Assembly: GCA_029256185.1 (NCBI GenBank)
Contig: JAQSYI010000005.1
Location: forward strand, 153,729 to 217,728
Direction: 5' to 3'
DNA: 64,000 nucleotides
DNA from: Paenibacillaceae bacterium
Lineage (GTDB): Bacteria; Bacillota; Bacilli; Paenibacillales; NBRC-103111
Shown here: positions 17,869 to 26,348 of the stretch, one piece after another
How the letters are laid out: each line of letters begins with the position of its first letter
How positions within the stretch are numbered: the first letter of the stretch is position 1
Notes under the pieces: generated by a model
What the model was told of the DNA's origin: nothing
The model's input: the letters and a program-made list of their open reading frames with translations, nothing else
Databases searched by the model: none
Position numbers and translations under genes: made by a program

Positions 17869-18984
17869 TCATGGACCTGTTCCCAGCCCATCCAGCTTCC
17901 AGCCGTGCTGATACTTGTTGAGGATGGCAAACCTGGTTTCCTTTCCATCCGGACTGTTGAATGCTGGATTGCTCAGCTTCATATGGAGGTTAACCTCCAC
18001 CTCAACAGTGGTCCGGTCTCCTACCTCCTTAATTTCACTGCCGCTGGACAGATCCATCAGCTTGTATGAGATAGGCTTGGCTTCAAGGATCCCCTCACTC
18101 GATGCGTTCATCTCGCCGAAGCCGGGATTATACAGAACATTGGCCTCACGGTTCACCGTCAGGGACTGGAGCAGAGATGCGGGGCTCAGACAGGCTCTGG
18201 CCCTTGTTTTGTTGCCGGTATCAACCGCCTGAAAGAATGCATCCAGCACTCCCGTAGGCTCCAGTTCGACTAGGTCTTCATTCGCGGTGTCGTCGCTGAA
18301 CACTCCCTTCTGCTCGATCCAGTCAGCAAGGGATAGTCCGGTAATTTGCTCCAACGTCCGTTTCTTGACCGAAGGACCGATGCTCTGAACGTTAAACTCC
18401 AGCCATGCCCCTACTGTCCTGCCGGACTGAACCAGCAGCAGCAGATTGGAGGGGTAATCGAACTCGTTCTGACCTTGCGGATCCTTCAGCCCGCCCTGGA
18501 GCGAATATCGCCAGGCTTCTGCTTCACTTCCTTTTAACAGGGTCAAGTCCAATCCCGCATCCTTGGAAAATTCATTGGCTGTCTCCCAATACAGTCCAAC
18601 AGGATATTCTCCTAACTTCACCTGCCAAGTACCGGGAATCTTCACAGCGAACTTGCCGGGGCTTCCTTCCACAGCCAGTCCGGCGGCTTCTATGAAGGCT
18701 TGGGGCGACAAGCCTGAGGCAGCTTCGGGAGACTGGCTGGACAAAGCAGCCCCCGAACTGACGGTTGCAGCTCCCGGGGGTTCAGACGGTCCGGTGGATG
18801 CAGCTCCCGAGGCTTCAGACGGTCCGGTGGGTGCAGCTTTTCCCGAGGCTTCGGGGGGCTTACTGGCAACCGTGCCCGCCAAAGCCTCCGGTGATTGCTG
18901 TGACACTGCCTGTTTATCGCAGCCGACGCCGCCGATAACGAGCCACGCCAAAAGGAACAAGCCCAATCGTATCCGCTGATTCAT
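17869..18984 (-). CDS. lipoprotein of unknown function
   Basis: A 371-residue predicted lipoprotein. The signal peptide MNQRIRLGLFLLAWLVIGGV is followed by a lipobox Cys in VGCDK (residue 22). A low-complexity linker rich in Ser, Pro, Ala and Gly with repeated GPSEASGAAS-like units spans about 25-85. Two folded parts follow: a region like a small lipoprotein surface domain (FAVKIPGTWQVKLGEYPVG), and a C-terminal NTF2-like region (VLDAFFQAVDTGNKTRARACL) resembling uncharacterised Firmicute lipoprotein domains. The ATG at 18984 has GGAGGG seven bases upstream. No neighbour suggests a role. It should be anchored on the outer face of the membrane. Confidence 0.8.
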   Translation of the reverse strand: MNQRIRLGLFLLAWLVIGGVGCDKQAVSQQSPEALAGTVASKPPEASGKAAPTGPSEASGAASTGPSEPPGAATVSSGAALSSQSPEAASGLSPQAFIEAAGLAVEGSPGKFAVKIPGTWQVKLGEYPVGLYWETANEFSKDAGLDLTLLKGSEAEAWRYSLQGGLKDPQGQNEFDYPSNLLLLVQSGRTVGAWLEFNVQSIGPSVKKRTLEQITGLSLADWIEQKGVFSDDTANEDLVELEPTGVLDAFFQAVDTGNKTRARACLSPASLLQSLTVNREANVLYNPGFGEMNASSEGILEAKPISYKLMDLSSGSEIKEVGDRTTVEVEVNLHMKLSNPAFNSPDGKETRFAILNKYQHGWKLDGLGTGP

Positions 18985-19068
18985 TCTATTTCCCTCCTTC
19001 TTCCATACTCTTCTTAGACGCTTGAAGAGGCAAGGAAGTTTTCTTGAGACTACCACCCCGCTTACTCT

Positions 19069-19264
19069 TAACGGAAATTTTTTCCGCTATCCCTGCAAAT
19101 TCTTGATAATTCGCTGATTTAACGGAAATTTTTTCCGTTACCACCTGCTAAACTCCCCGAAAACGGTATATTAACCCAACTTTGAGAGAACTAACGGAAG
19201 TTTTTTCCGCTAATTCATTGCATTTTCCAAATTACCCACTGATAGCGGAAATTTTTTCCGTTAA
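19069..19264. repeat. four short palindromic repeats with regular spacing
   Basis: Four near-identical palindromes of the form TAACGGAAATTTTTTCCGNTA lie at 19069-19089, 19121-19140, 19192-19212 and 19243-19264. Their centres are about 51, 72 and 51 bases apart. Each can form a hairpin with CGGAAA/TTTTCCG arms. They fill the space upstream of the lipoprotein gene. A related pair, TAACGGACC with about 50-base spacing, is at 44358-44448. Confidence 0.8.
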
Positions 19265-19340
19265 TTCTACCCGTGTCCGCCCTTGCTCCTTTGCTTCCAG
19301 TTCCTCGGCACCGCACAACGGCATATAAGTCCGATCTGTG

Positions 19341-19434
19341 AAAATGGGCTCCTGCATACAGTATCCTTTCTGGCCTTCTAGTTTACTGAGAATAGGCTCC
19401 CTTTCCTGCATGGAGTATCCTTTCCGTCCTACTC
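19341..19434. repeat. two imperfect copies of a 45-bp direct repeat
   Basis: 19341-19380 and 19389-19434 share GGCTCC, then CTGCAT, then AGTATCCTTTC and a CCTNCT end. There is no coding potential. Together with the palindromes on both sides they account for nearly all of the gene-free stretch 19057-19621. Confidence 0.5.
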
Positions 19435-19516
19435 AAAAAACAATCCCCCAAAAGTGACGAGAGGCTTCGAATAAAATTAGGTACTTTTGGAGGGGACCCC
19501 CGAATGAAAATGCGGC
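19435..19516. repeat. dispersed palindromic repeat, copy 2
   Basis: Reverse-oriented copy of the element at 13187-13267. On the minus strand both copies share ACTTTTGGGGGATTGTTTTT at one end, GACGAGA-like sequence inside and AAAGTAC with a G/C-run at the other end. It is intergenic here, just beyond the terminator of the dehydrogenase operon. Confidence 0.75.
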
Positions 19517-19533
19517 ACAGCCTGCATTTACGC

Positions 19534-19572
19534 AAAAAAAGCCCAGGCTCAACTTGCCCCTGGGCTTTTTTT
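19534..19572 (-). terminator. intrinsic terminator of the dehydrogenase operon
   Basis: AAAAAAAGCCCAGG (19534-19547) pairs with CCTGGGCTTTTTTT (19559-19572). On the minus strand the stem is followed by a run of seven T, placing a classical rho-independent terminator 50 bases after the stop at 19622. It is symmetrical and could work both ways. Confidence 0.9.
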
Positions 19573-19621
19573 ATGCTTGCATCAGCTCGTGCATTCCTGC
19601 TGCATTCGACTGGCCTCTTCC

Positions 19622-20641
19622 TCAGAACAATTCCACTGCCTGCTTCCGGCGGTTCCTGGAGGATGCATAGATGGCATCCAGCATTCCCATGGAGCAAGCC
19701 GCATCCTGCAGCCGGCTGTAAGATGCGTCGCCGCCTGCCAGACTGCGGTAGAAATCGGCGATCAGCCTCGCGTGTCCGATCCCCCAGTAGGATTTGCCCA
19801 GAGTGGTCCTGACATCGCTGGCCAATTGCTCGTCTCCGGCTTCGCCCTTGTAGATCAGTTGGTCGTCGATATAGCGCAGCAGCCCCTTCTCCATGTGCAG
19901 CTCCACAAAGAACGGGCTGTTCATGGAGTGGCCATTGGTGGCGTAGAACAACCCCACCTTGCCATCCTCATAGTAGATGGTAGCGTCCGCGGTGTCCTCC
20001 ACCTCGATTATGTCTTCCAGCACTCTCGTGTCAATGTTGCCCTTGACCGCTTGCACCGCACCGCCCAGATAATGCAGCATATCCAGCATATGCACCGCCT
20101 GATTGATCAGCAAGCCGCCACCTTCCGTCTCCCACTTGCCCCGCCAGGACTCGGACTGGTAATACTCCGCGGTGCGCTTCCAGGTCAGGAAGCCTTTGAT
20201 GCCCAGGAGTTTGCCATATGTACCGTCTTCAATAAGCTGCTTGGCCTTCTCTACAGACGGGTTCAGGCGGTTCTGCAGGATGGCGCAGCAGGACACTCCC
20301 GCCGCCTTCACCGCCTCCGCGGCGGTGCGGGCCTGAGCCACGCTCATGGCAACCGGCTTCTCCAGCACGATATGCTTGCCTGCGCGGGCCGCCCTGGCTG
20401 TCATTTCTGCATGAAGAAAATGGGGGGTGCATATATGCACACTGTCTACAGCTTCATCGGCCAATACCTGCTCCAGATCGGTAAAGCTGCGGCAGCCGTA
20501 TTTTTCAGCCAATGCCCGGGCCCGTTCCTCTATGATGTCGCATACTCCATACAATTGAACGTCAGCAGCCTGGGCAATGGCCGCGGCATGAATGGGACCG
20601 ATGGCCCCACAGCCGATAATGACTGCATTCATTTGGCTCAT
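19622..20641 (-). CDS. Gfo/Idh/MocA family dehydrogenase
   Basis: A 339-residue NAD(P)-dependent sugar or cyclitol dehydrogenase. The Rossmann motif is VIIGCGAIGPIHAAAI near the N-terminus. The family signature HIVLEKPVAMS carries the conserved Lys-Pro near residue 95, and GGGLLINQAVHMLDML contains the catalytic-region His near residue 184. The ATG at 20641 lies almost directly after the isomerase stop at 20643, with a weak AAGGCAGG site upstream, so coupling with that gene is likely. As the last gene of a three-gene operon it probably oxidises or reduces a sugar intermediate of the same pathway. Confidence 0.92.
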   Translation of the reverse strand: MSQMNAVIIGCGAIGPIHAAAIAQAADVQLYGVCDIIEERARALAEKYGCRSFTDLEQVLADEAVDSVHICTPHFLHAEMTARAARAGKHIVLEKPVAMSVAQARTAAEAVKAAGVSCCAILQNRLNPSVEKAKQLIEDGTYGKLLGIKGFLTWKRTAEYYQSESWRGKWETEGGGLLINQAVHMLDMLHYLGGAVQAVKGNIDTRVLEDIIEVEDTADATIYYEDGKVGLFYATNGHSMNSPFFVELHMEKGLLRYIDDQLIYKGEAGDEQLASDVRTTLGKSYWGIGHARLIADFYRSLAGGDASYSRLQDAACSMGMLDAIYASSRNRRKQAVELF

Positions 20642-20642
20642 T

Positions 20643-21404
20643 TTATTGGAAGCCTGCCTTCTTGAGATTATCGTAGCTGATCCTCAGGCTGTCGAAGGCA
20701 TCCGTCGGACCGGCATCCCGTTCTACCAGATACCACTTGACTCCCGCTTCTTCACAGGCTGCGAAGATATCCGGCCATTGCAGATTGCCCTCCAGCACCT
20801 CGGTCATGATCTGCTGCGAATCGATAATGGTCATGTCCTTGAAGTGAATGGCATCAATTCTGCCCTTCAGCTTGCGGATCCAGGTTGCCGGATCGGCGCC
20901 GCCTGCCTGTACCCAGTACGTATCCAGGGTGAACAGGAAGTTTTCCGGGCTGGTCTGCTCGGCGAGGATCTCCAGGCCCAGCTTGCCGTCATATTTCTGG
21001 AATTCCCAATGGTGGTTATGATAGCTGAATTTCAGCCCGTTTTTGCCCAACTCATCAGCAATTTTGGTAAACTCGCTGGCAAAGGCCACATAGCCGTCGG
21101 CACTTCTATACTGGGGAGGCAAGCCGCCAATCCCGGCGATTCCGCAGCCCAGGTCATGATGGTCCTTGATCACGCCGTCCAGATCGTTCACGAACCGGTC
21201 ATAAGGCGTATGGGTCAGTACAATCTTCAAGTCAAGGGCGCGGGACATAGCCGCCAGCTCTGCTACCGGCACATGCCATAATCCGGATGCCTGGAAGGTG
21301 GTGTAGCCCATTTCCTTGATCTTCTTCAATGAAGCATTCAGTTCTTCCGGCGTTTTGGTATAATCACGCACGGTGTACATTTGCGCGCCTGCAATTTTGG
21401 CCAT
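20643..21404 (-). CDS. sugar phosphate isomerase/epimerase (xylose isomerase-like TIM barrel)
   Basis: A 253-residue AP endonuclease family 2 TIM-barrel protein, the family of IolE/IolI and related sugar isomerases and epimerases. Metal-site segments are visible: FSYHNHHWEF with His/Glu, LFTLDTYWVQAGG with Asp, HFKDM with His/Asp and WYLVERDAG with Glu. AGGAGGA stands seven bases before the ATG. It is a clear paralogue of the protein at 41484-42257; both share THxxY, YHNHxxEF, LDTYWxQAGGxDPA and HxKDM. It sits between two Gfo/Idh/MocA dehydrogenases, a combination common in inositol-like or keto-sugar catabolism. Confidence 0.92.
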   Translation of the reverse strand: MAKIAGAQMYTVRDYTKTPEELNASLKKIKEMGYTTFQASGLWHVPVAELAAMSRALDLKIVLTHTPYDRFVNDLDGVIKDHHDLGCGIAGIGGLPPQYRSADGYVAFASEFTKIADELGKNGLKFSYHNHHWEFQKYDGKLGLEILAEQTSPENFLFTLDTYWVQAGGADPATWIRKLKGRIDAIHFKDMTIIDSQQIMTEVLEGNLQWPDIFAACEEAGVKWYLVERDAGPTDAFDSLRISYDNLKKAGFQ

Positions 21405-21494
21405 TTGGAAGCTCCTCCTAAAGGATTATTGCCTAAATACGAAGCGGAAGCGAGAATTGGGAAATTCCCGCTTCCGAAGCATACACTTAGAGAC

Positions 21495-21583
21495 TGCGAC
21501 GAAATAAGTACCGCTAATTTGCCGCCAAAACTCCCAAAAACATGGAGATTTTGTCATCAAAAGCGGGTACTAATTTCCTCGCA
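21495..21583. repeat. 89-bp imperfect palindrome
   Basis: The ends TGCGACGAAATAAGTACC (21495-21512) and the complement of 21566-21583 match at 16 of 18 positions, and AAAACTCC/GGAGATTTT pair inside. It fills the gap between the dehydrogenase stop at 21589 and the isomerase gene. A second, smaller hairpin (CGGAAGCG / CGCTTCCG) is at about 21440-21477. Either could modulate expression of the downstream genes; both look like repetitive palindromic elements. Confidence 0.65.
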
Positions 21584-21588
21584 GCTCC

Positions 21589-22752
21589 TTAGTGGGAACC
21601 GGCTACATCGGCAACCTTTTGTACAACTTCCTTCTTCTCAACTGTAGAGTTGCGGATCTTCTCCTGCAGCAATTCGTAGAAGTGATCATGATCGAAGCTG
21701 TCCAGCTCTACCCAGCTGTCGGTCCAGGTGGAGTGGTGAATGGCGTTGGAGATGGTCAGGCCGAATACGCCCTCTTCTCCGGGAGCCAGCAGCTTCTCCC
21801 CGTTCAGGATAGCCTTGGTGAAGTTCTTCATGATGCCCACATGCTGCTCGCCGCCGCTGTGGTCAACGGGAATATCACACTTCCAGGCTTCCGGCCGGGC
21901 AAAGGCCAGCTTGTTGGTGAGGTTATGCTCCCGCTCGGAAATCCGGTTGCGGTGAAACGTAAGCGTGTTGTTCTCTACCACGATCTTGCCCATATCGCCG
22001 GAAATTTCCAGACGGTTGGTGCCGGGAGCTTCCCCGGTCGAGGTGATGTAAACTCCGCTTGCGCCGTTCTCGTACTCCAGGTAAGCTGTTACATCGTCTT
22101 CCACTTCAATATTGTAATATTTGCCGAAGCTGCAGAAGGAACGCAGCCGTTTGGGCATGCCCAGCATCCATTGCAGCAGGTCAAGGTTATGAGGATTTTG
22201 GTTGATCAGCGTGCCGCCGCCTTCGCCTTCCCAGGTGGAGCGCCAGGAGCCGGAGTCATGGTAGTATTGGGGTCTGTACCAGTCGGTAATAATCCAGACT
22301 ACGCGTTTCATCTCGCCCAGCTCTCCGCTTTGCACCAGATCTCTTACCTTCTGGTAAACGGGATTGGTCCGTTGGTTGTACATGATGCAGAAGAGCTTGT
22401 CGGATTTCTCTGCCGCGGCGTTCATCTCAAGCACTTGCTTGGTGTACACGCCGGCAGGCTTCTCTACGAGCACATGAAGGCCGTGGGCAAAGCCGTCAAT
22501 GGCAAGCTGCGGGTGATCATAATGGGGAACTGCGATCAGGACCGCATCGATCAAGCCGCTCTTGTACATATCCGCCGCATTGGCAAACACGGCTACTCCC
22601 GGCGCATTCTTCTGCGCCCATTCCCTGCGCTCTTCGCTTATATCGCACAAGGCGCCAAGCTCCAGCCCCGGGACCTTGTTATCCTTGATATTCTTGGTGT
22701 GCGAGGAGCCCATGTTGCCCAGGCCGATAATGCCGATTCTTACCTTTTCCAT
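21589..22752 (-). CDS. Gfo/Idh/MocA family dehydrogenase
   Basis: A 387-residue NAD(P)-dependent oxidoreductase. The Rossmann motif is IGIIGLGNMGSSHTKNI, the family signature VLVEKPAGVYTKQV, and the active-site region GGGTLINQNPHNLDLLQWM. It is longer than the dehydrogenase at 19622 and not closely similar to it, so the two probably act on different substrates of one route. The start has AAGGAGG seven bases upstream. It is the first gene of the minus-strand operon and is divergent from the AraC regulator at 22916, which is the probable controller. Confidence 0.93.
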   Translation of the reverse strand: MEKVRIGIIGLGNMGSSHTKNIKDNKVPGLELGALCDISEERREWAQKNAPGVAVFANAADMYKSGLIDAVLIAVPHYDHPQLAIDGFAHGLHVLVEKPAGVYTKQVLEMNAAAEKSDKLFCIMYNQRTNPVYQKVRDLVQSGELGEMKRVVWIITDWYRPQYYHDSGSWRSTWEGEGGGTLINQNPHNLDLLQWMLGMPKRLRSFCSFGKYYNIEVEDDVTAYLEYENGASGVYITSTGEAPGTNRLEISGDMGKIVVENNTLTFHRNRISEREHNLTNKLAFARPEAWKCDIPVDHSGGEQHVGIMKNFTKAILNGEKLLAPGEEGVFGLTISNAIHHSTWTDSWVELDSFDHDHFYELLQEKIRNSTVEKKEVVQKVADVAGSH

Positions 22753-22915
22753 TCTTGACTTCCTCCTTCAATTGTGTACCGCCAGAATGTGTGCATAAGC
22801 TAATTTTTCAATTGTACAATCCCTCTAAATGTAACACTTATGCCAGTGGCGGAGTTGGAGATAATTGTTTGAAACTATGCAAATCTTGCTGTATTATGGA
22901 GACGAGGTGAACTGC

Positions 22916-23764
22916 ATGAAGGACAACCGCAAGCAGTCGTTTTTTGCCGGTGCGGCAGATGGCTCCTACCGTTTTCACCATAGCCGGGACGAGCGTCCGA
23001 ACCCCCGGGATTACAAGCCACATTATGAAAACGGCTATGAAATTTACATGTTCATCAACGGCGAAGGAAGCTATACCATCGAGGGCAGCCGCTATGAGCT
23101 GGAGCCCTATTCCATTCTGCTGATGAACCCCAACGAGCTTCATGTCCTGAACATATCCGAGCAATCGCCCTATGAGCGGATTGTCTTTGGCATAAATGAG
23201 AGTTTCTTGCCTCCCTTCATGTTGAACGGCGTGGACTTCTTCCGCTGCTTCAAGTTTCGCAAGCTGGGCCACGGCAACCAGCTCAAGTCGGAGACTGTCA
23301 GGGGCGCCGGGCTGGTACAGCTGTTCGAGAAGCTGCAAAGTCTGCTGGAGCGCAAAACCCCCGAGAATGAGCTGGTGGCCAAATGTGTAATCGTGGAGAT
23401 CCTCTCTGCCATCAACCAGATCTACGAGGCGGACCATCCAGCAAGCCACCGGAGCGCCAATCACAAGGTGCGCGCTGTGCTGGAGCATATTAACGCCAAC
23501 TTGGACGAGCAGTTGAATCTGGATCTGCTTTCAGAGAAGTTCTTTGTGACCAAATACCATCTGTGCCGGATTTTCAAGGAGGAGACCGGCTTCTCCATCA
23601 ATCAGTACATCACCTACAAGCGGATTCATATGGCCGATGCGCTGATGCAGGAGGGCAATACGCCCACTCAGGCCTGCTTCATGTCCGGCTTCAATTGCTA
23701 TTCCAATTTCTTCAAGTCCTACCGCAAGCTCACCGGCAAATCGCCCCGCAAGAGCAAGGCTTAG
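22916..23764 (+). CDS. AraC family transcriptional regulator
   Basis: A 282-residue cytoplasmic regulator. The N-terminal cupin-like sensing domain (about 20-130) includes ENGYEIYMFINGEGSYTIEG and NPNELHVLN. The C-terminal AraC domain (about 185-282) has two helix-turn-helix motifs (LNLDLLSEKFFVTKYHLCRI and TPTQACFMSGFNCYSNFFKS). The ATG at 22916 is preceded by GAGGTGA; an upstream in-frame TTG at 22865 has no clear ribosome-binding site. It is divergent from the dehydrogenase-isomerase operon and probably responds to its sugar substrate. Confidence 0.92.
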   Translation: MKDNRKQSFFAGAADGSYRFHHSRDERPNPRDYKPHYENGYEIYMFINGEGSYTIEGSRYELEPYSILLMNPNELHVLNISEQSPYERIVFGINESFLPPFMLNGVDFFRCFKFRKLGHGNQLKSETVRGAGLVQLFEKLQSLLERKTPENELVAKCVIVEILSAINQIYEADHPASHRSANHKVRAVLEHINANLDEQLNLDLLSEKFFVTKYHLCRIFKEETGFSINQYITYKRIHMADALMQEGNTPTQACFMSGFNCYSNFFKSYRKLTGKSPRKSKA

Positions 23765-23803
23765 AAAACACAAGGCAGAAGGACCACATGGCGTAGAAGA
23801 TAC

Positions 23804-23832
23804 TTGACACCATTAGTGATTTCCTGTATAAG
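23804..23832 (+). promoter_or_regulatory. promoter of the T-box leader
   Basis: TTGACA (23804-23809) and TATAAG (23827-23832) are separated by 17 bases, a near-consensus sigma-A promoter placed just before the T-box leader. Transcription should begin close to 23840. Confidence 0.85.
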
Positions 23833-23839
23833 TAAATCT

Positions 23840-24130
23840 AATCATGATTAGTGAAACCACATATTCTGAATATTGATGAACGGGAGAGTAATCCATGACA
23901 GCCAGTCGCAGCGAGCCGGACAAGGTGGAAGCCGGTACGGATGGCAGGGATGAAGCGGACCCGGGAAATGATGGGCTAAAACTGTCGGCTTGACAGATTA
24001 GGCGCATCCGGTCGAGGACCGTTACAACGATAGAGGGGCCCATCCGCCACAGGCTGGGCACTTAGAGTGGTACCGCGGGGTTGCACAGCTCCCGTCTCTT
24101 ATTTTGGAGACGGGGGCTTTTTATTTTGAC
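23840..24130 (+). promoter_or_regulatory. T-box riboswitch leader
   Basis: A T-box leader that reads uncharged tRNA to control the synthetase gene. Stem I features include AGAGTA (specifier-loop side), AGCGAGCCGG with GGTGGAAGCCGG, and GAAGCGGACC on the 3' side. The T-box sequence AGAGTGGTACCGCGG is at 24064-24078. The terminator is CCCGTCTC (24091-24098) with GAGACGGG, followed by CTTTTTATTTT. In GAAGCGGACC the triplet CGG (arginine) is a candidate specifier, which agrees with the gene downstream, but this assumes one extra base after GAA compared with the usual spacing. Confidence 0.92.
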
Positions 24131-24151
24131 TTTGGCTGGGGGGCATATTCT

Positions 24152-26161
24152 ATGTTAAATGAAGAGATTGCGGCGATATTGGCAGAGCTTCTGCCGGAAA
24201 TTCATAATCAGGCCGACGGGAGCAGGCTGTCGGCCGAGGAGCTCCTCCTCCATATTGAACACCCTGCTGCATCCAAGCACGGGGATTACAGCACGAATAT
24301 CGCCCTGCAGCTGGCCAAGCTGCTCAAGCGTTCCCCGCTGTCCATTGCCAACGAGATGAAGGACAGGCTGGCTGTCCATCCTGCAATGAAGACCTTGTTT
24401 GTCCGGATCGAAGTGGCTCCTCCCGGCTTCATCAATCTGTTCGTGAACTGGGAGCAATGGGCGGCAAGGGAATTGGGCGTCCCTGCTTCCGCTGCTTCTG
24501 CCTCAGGCGGAGACAGCGTCAAGGCGATTATCGAGCACACCTCCATCAACCCCAATAAGTCAGCCCACATCGGCCATCTGCGGAACTCCTGCATCGGCGA
24601 TACACTGGCCCGGATGCTGAAGCGGACCGGCTGCCGGGTGGAGGTCCACAACTATATCGATGATCTGGGGAATCAGTTGGCGGATACCATGGTGGGACTC
24701 CTGCAAACCTCGACGGACGGGGAGTTTGCGCGGTTCGGGGATTTCTGTTGGGAGACTTATGCCAAGATCAACAAGGCGTACAAGGAAAACCCGGAATTGC
24801 TGAAGGAGCGAACCGCCGTCCTCCATGAGCTGGAGAAGGGAAATTCCAACATGGCTTGGCTGGGGCTGGTGGTTGCCGAGCGGATTGTCAAGGAGCATCT
24901 GGAGGAAATGGGCAGGTTCGGAATACACTACGACGTGCTTGTCTGGGAGAGCAGCATCATCCGCGAGGGCTTCTGGACGCAGGCATTCGAGCTTTTGCGT
25001 AAAACCTCCGTCTTCCGGCAGGAGACGGAGGGGAAGCTGGCCGGATGCTGGGTGCTGCGGCAGCCGGGGAGCCAGGGCGGTTTGGACCATCCTGAGGACC
25101 CGAATGGTCCCGGCAACGGGAGCAGTTTGAACAGTCCGGGCAGTCTGAGCGGCAGGAACGATCCCATCGGCTGTGCCGGTCAGGAGGAAAGGAATGCGGC
25201 CGGGGACGGACAGGCGGACTTTCAAGCCGATAAGGTACTGGTGCGCTCCAATGGTATTCTCACGTATACAGCCAAGGACATCGCCTATCATCTATGGAAA
25301 TTCGGCGTGCTGGGCAAGGATTTCCGTTACCGGAAATTTGCTGACAGACTTTGGTCTACCAGCCGGGAAGGAGTGCGGAAGGGAATCGGACGGGCTGATC
25401 TGGTCATTAATGTGATCGACCACAGGCAGGAGTATCCCCAGACGATGGTCAAGCAGGCGCTTGCAGCCCTGGGATTCGCCAAGCAGGCGGAGCAGCTGCG
25501 GCATGTAAGCTACGGCGTTGTACATTTAAGTCCCGATACAGCGCGCGGATTGGGCTTGGACACCTCTGACGGCAGAAGCTCCTATCCCATGTCGGGAAGA
25601 CAGGGCATCGGGATCAAGGTAGCGGACATCCTTCACCGGATGGAGCAGGTTATAGACTCCAAGCGCTCGCGGAAAGCGGGCATCTCCAGCCTCGCTGTGG
25701 CCGCCGCATCCATCCGTTATTATCTGCTTCGCTTTCATCTCCAGACTGAAGTGGTGTTTGATCTGGAGCAAGCGACGGAGGTAACCGGGAACACGGGGGT
25801 GTACCTGCTCTATTCTTATGCCAGAGCCTGGAGCATTCTGGAAAAATCGGGCGTGGAAGCGGTGGCGGCTGGTGAGCCATTGGCCTGGAACCGGTTGGAG
25901 GACCAGGAGCACAGCCTGCTGAGGCATATTGCCTATTGGCCGGAAACGCTCCATGAAGCGGTACGGGAGCTGGCCCCCCATCAGATATGCTCCTACCTGC
26001 ACGAATTGTCCACTTTGTTCAATCATTTCTATGCCGTCTGCCCTATTCTCAAGGCGGATTCGGCCAAGAAAAGCTTCAGGCTCTGGCTGACGGGCCAATT
26101 CAGGGAGACCATGCAGGACGGGCTGGAAATCCTGGGACTGCCTGCCCCGAAGGGGATGTAG
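24152..26161 (+). CDS. argS: arginyl-tRNA synthetase with low-complexity insertion
   Basis: A class I synthetase that attaches arginine to tRNA-Arg. The order is an N-terminal additional domain (about 1-110, HGDYSTNIALQLAKLL), the HIGH motif (SAHIGHLRNSCIGD near 148-162), and later LVRSNGILTYTAKDIAYHLWKFG, YPMSGRQGIGIKVADIL and a C-terminal anticodon-binding domain ending GLPAPKGM. At 669 residues it is about 110 longer than typical bacterial ArgRS. Much of the excess is a Gly/Asn/Ser/Pro-rich insertion near residues 305-355 within the catalytic domain, just before the LVRSNG strand. The start at 24152 is used because the earlier frame lies in the leader terminator. T-box control suggests an inducible, possibly second, ArgRS. 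Confidence 0.93.
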   Translation: MLNEEIAAILAELLPEIHNQADGSRLSAEELLLHIEHPAASKHGDYSTNIALQLAKLLKRSPLSIANEMKDRLAVHPAMKTLFVRIEVAPPGFINLFVNWEQWAARELGVPASAASASGGDSVKAIIEHTSINPNKSAHIGHLRNSCIGDTLARMLKRTGCRVEVHNYIDDLGNQLADTMVGLLQTSTDGEFARFGDFCWETYAKINKAYKENPELLKERTAVLHELEKGNSNMAWLGLVVAERIVKEHLEEMGRFGIHYDVLVWESSIIREGFWTQAFELLRKTSVFRQETEGKLAGCWVLRQPGSQGGLDHPEDPNGPGNGSSLNSPGSLSGRNDPIGCAGQEERNAAGDGQADFQADKVLVRSNGILTYTAKDIAYHLWKFGVLGKDFRYRKFADRLWSTSREGVRKGIGRADLVINVIDHRQEYPQTMVKQALAALGFAKQAEQLRHVSYGVVHLSPDTARGLGLDTSDGRSSYPMSGRQGIGIKVADILHRMEQVIDSKRSRKAGISSLAVAAASIRYYLLRFHLQTEVVFDLEQATEVTGNTGVYLLYSYARAWSILEKSGVEAVAAGEPLAWNRLEDQEHSLLRHIAYWPETLHEAVRELAPHQICSYLHELSTLFNHFYAVCPILKADSAKKSFRLWLTGQFRETMQDGLEILGLPAPKGM

Positions 26162-26250
26162 GAATTCGCAGAAACCGCGACATTATCGTGGCCGTTTTGC
26201 GAGAAGGTAGTGACACCATTCACGTAAAAACGGGAGAATTTTGAAACAAG

Positions 26251-26286
26251 CCAGAGCATCCCCCCGAATCGATCAGGATGCTCTGG
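26251..26286 (+). terminator. hairpin downstream of argS
   Basis: CCAGAGCATCC (26251-26261) pairs perfectly with GGATGCTCTGG (26276-26286). The T run after it is short, so termination strength is uncertain. It marks the end of the GC-richer region; the sequence to its right is clearly more AT-rich. Confidence 0.6.
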
Positions 26287-26348
26287 CGGAGCTTTATGAA
26301 ACCGAACTCAGGCTCGCCGCTCATTCAGATCCGCCCATCATTTGATTA

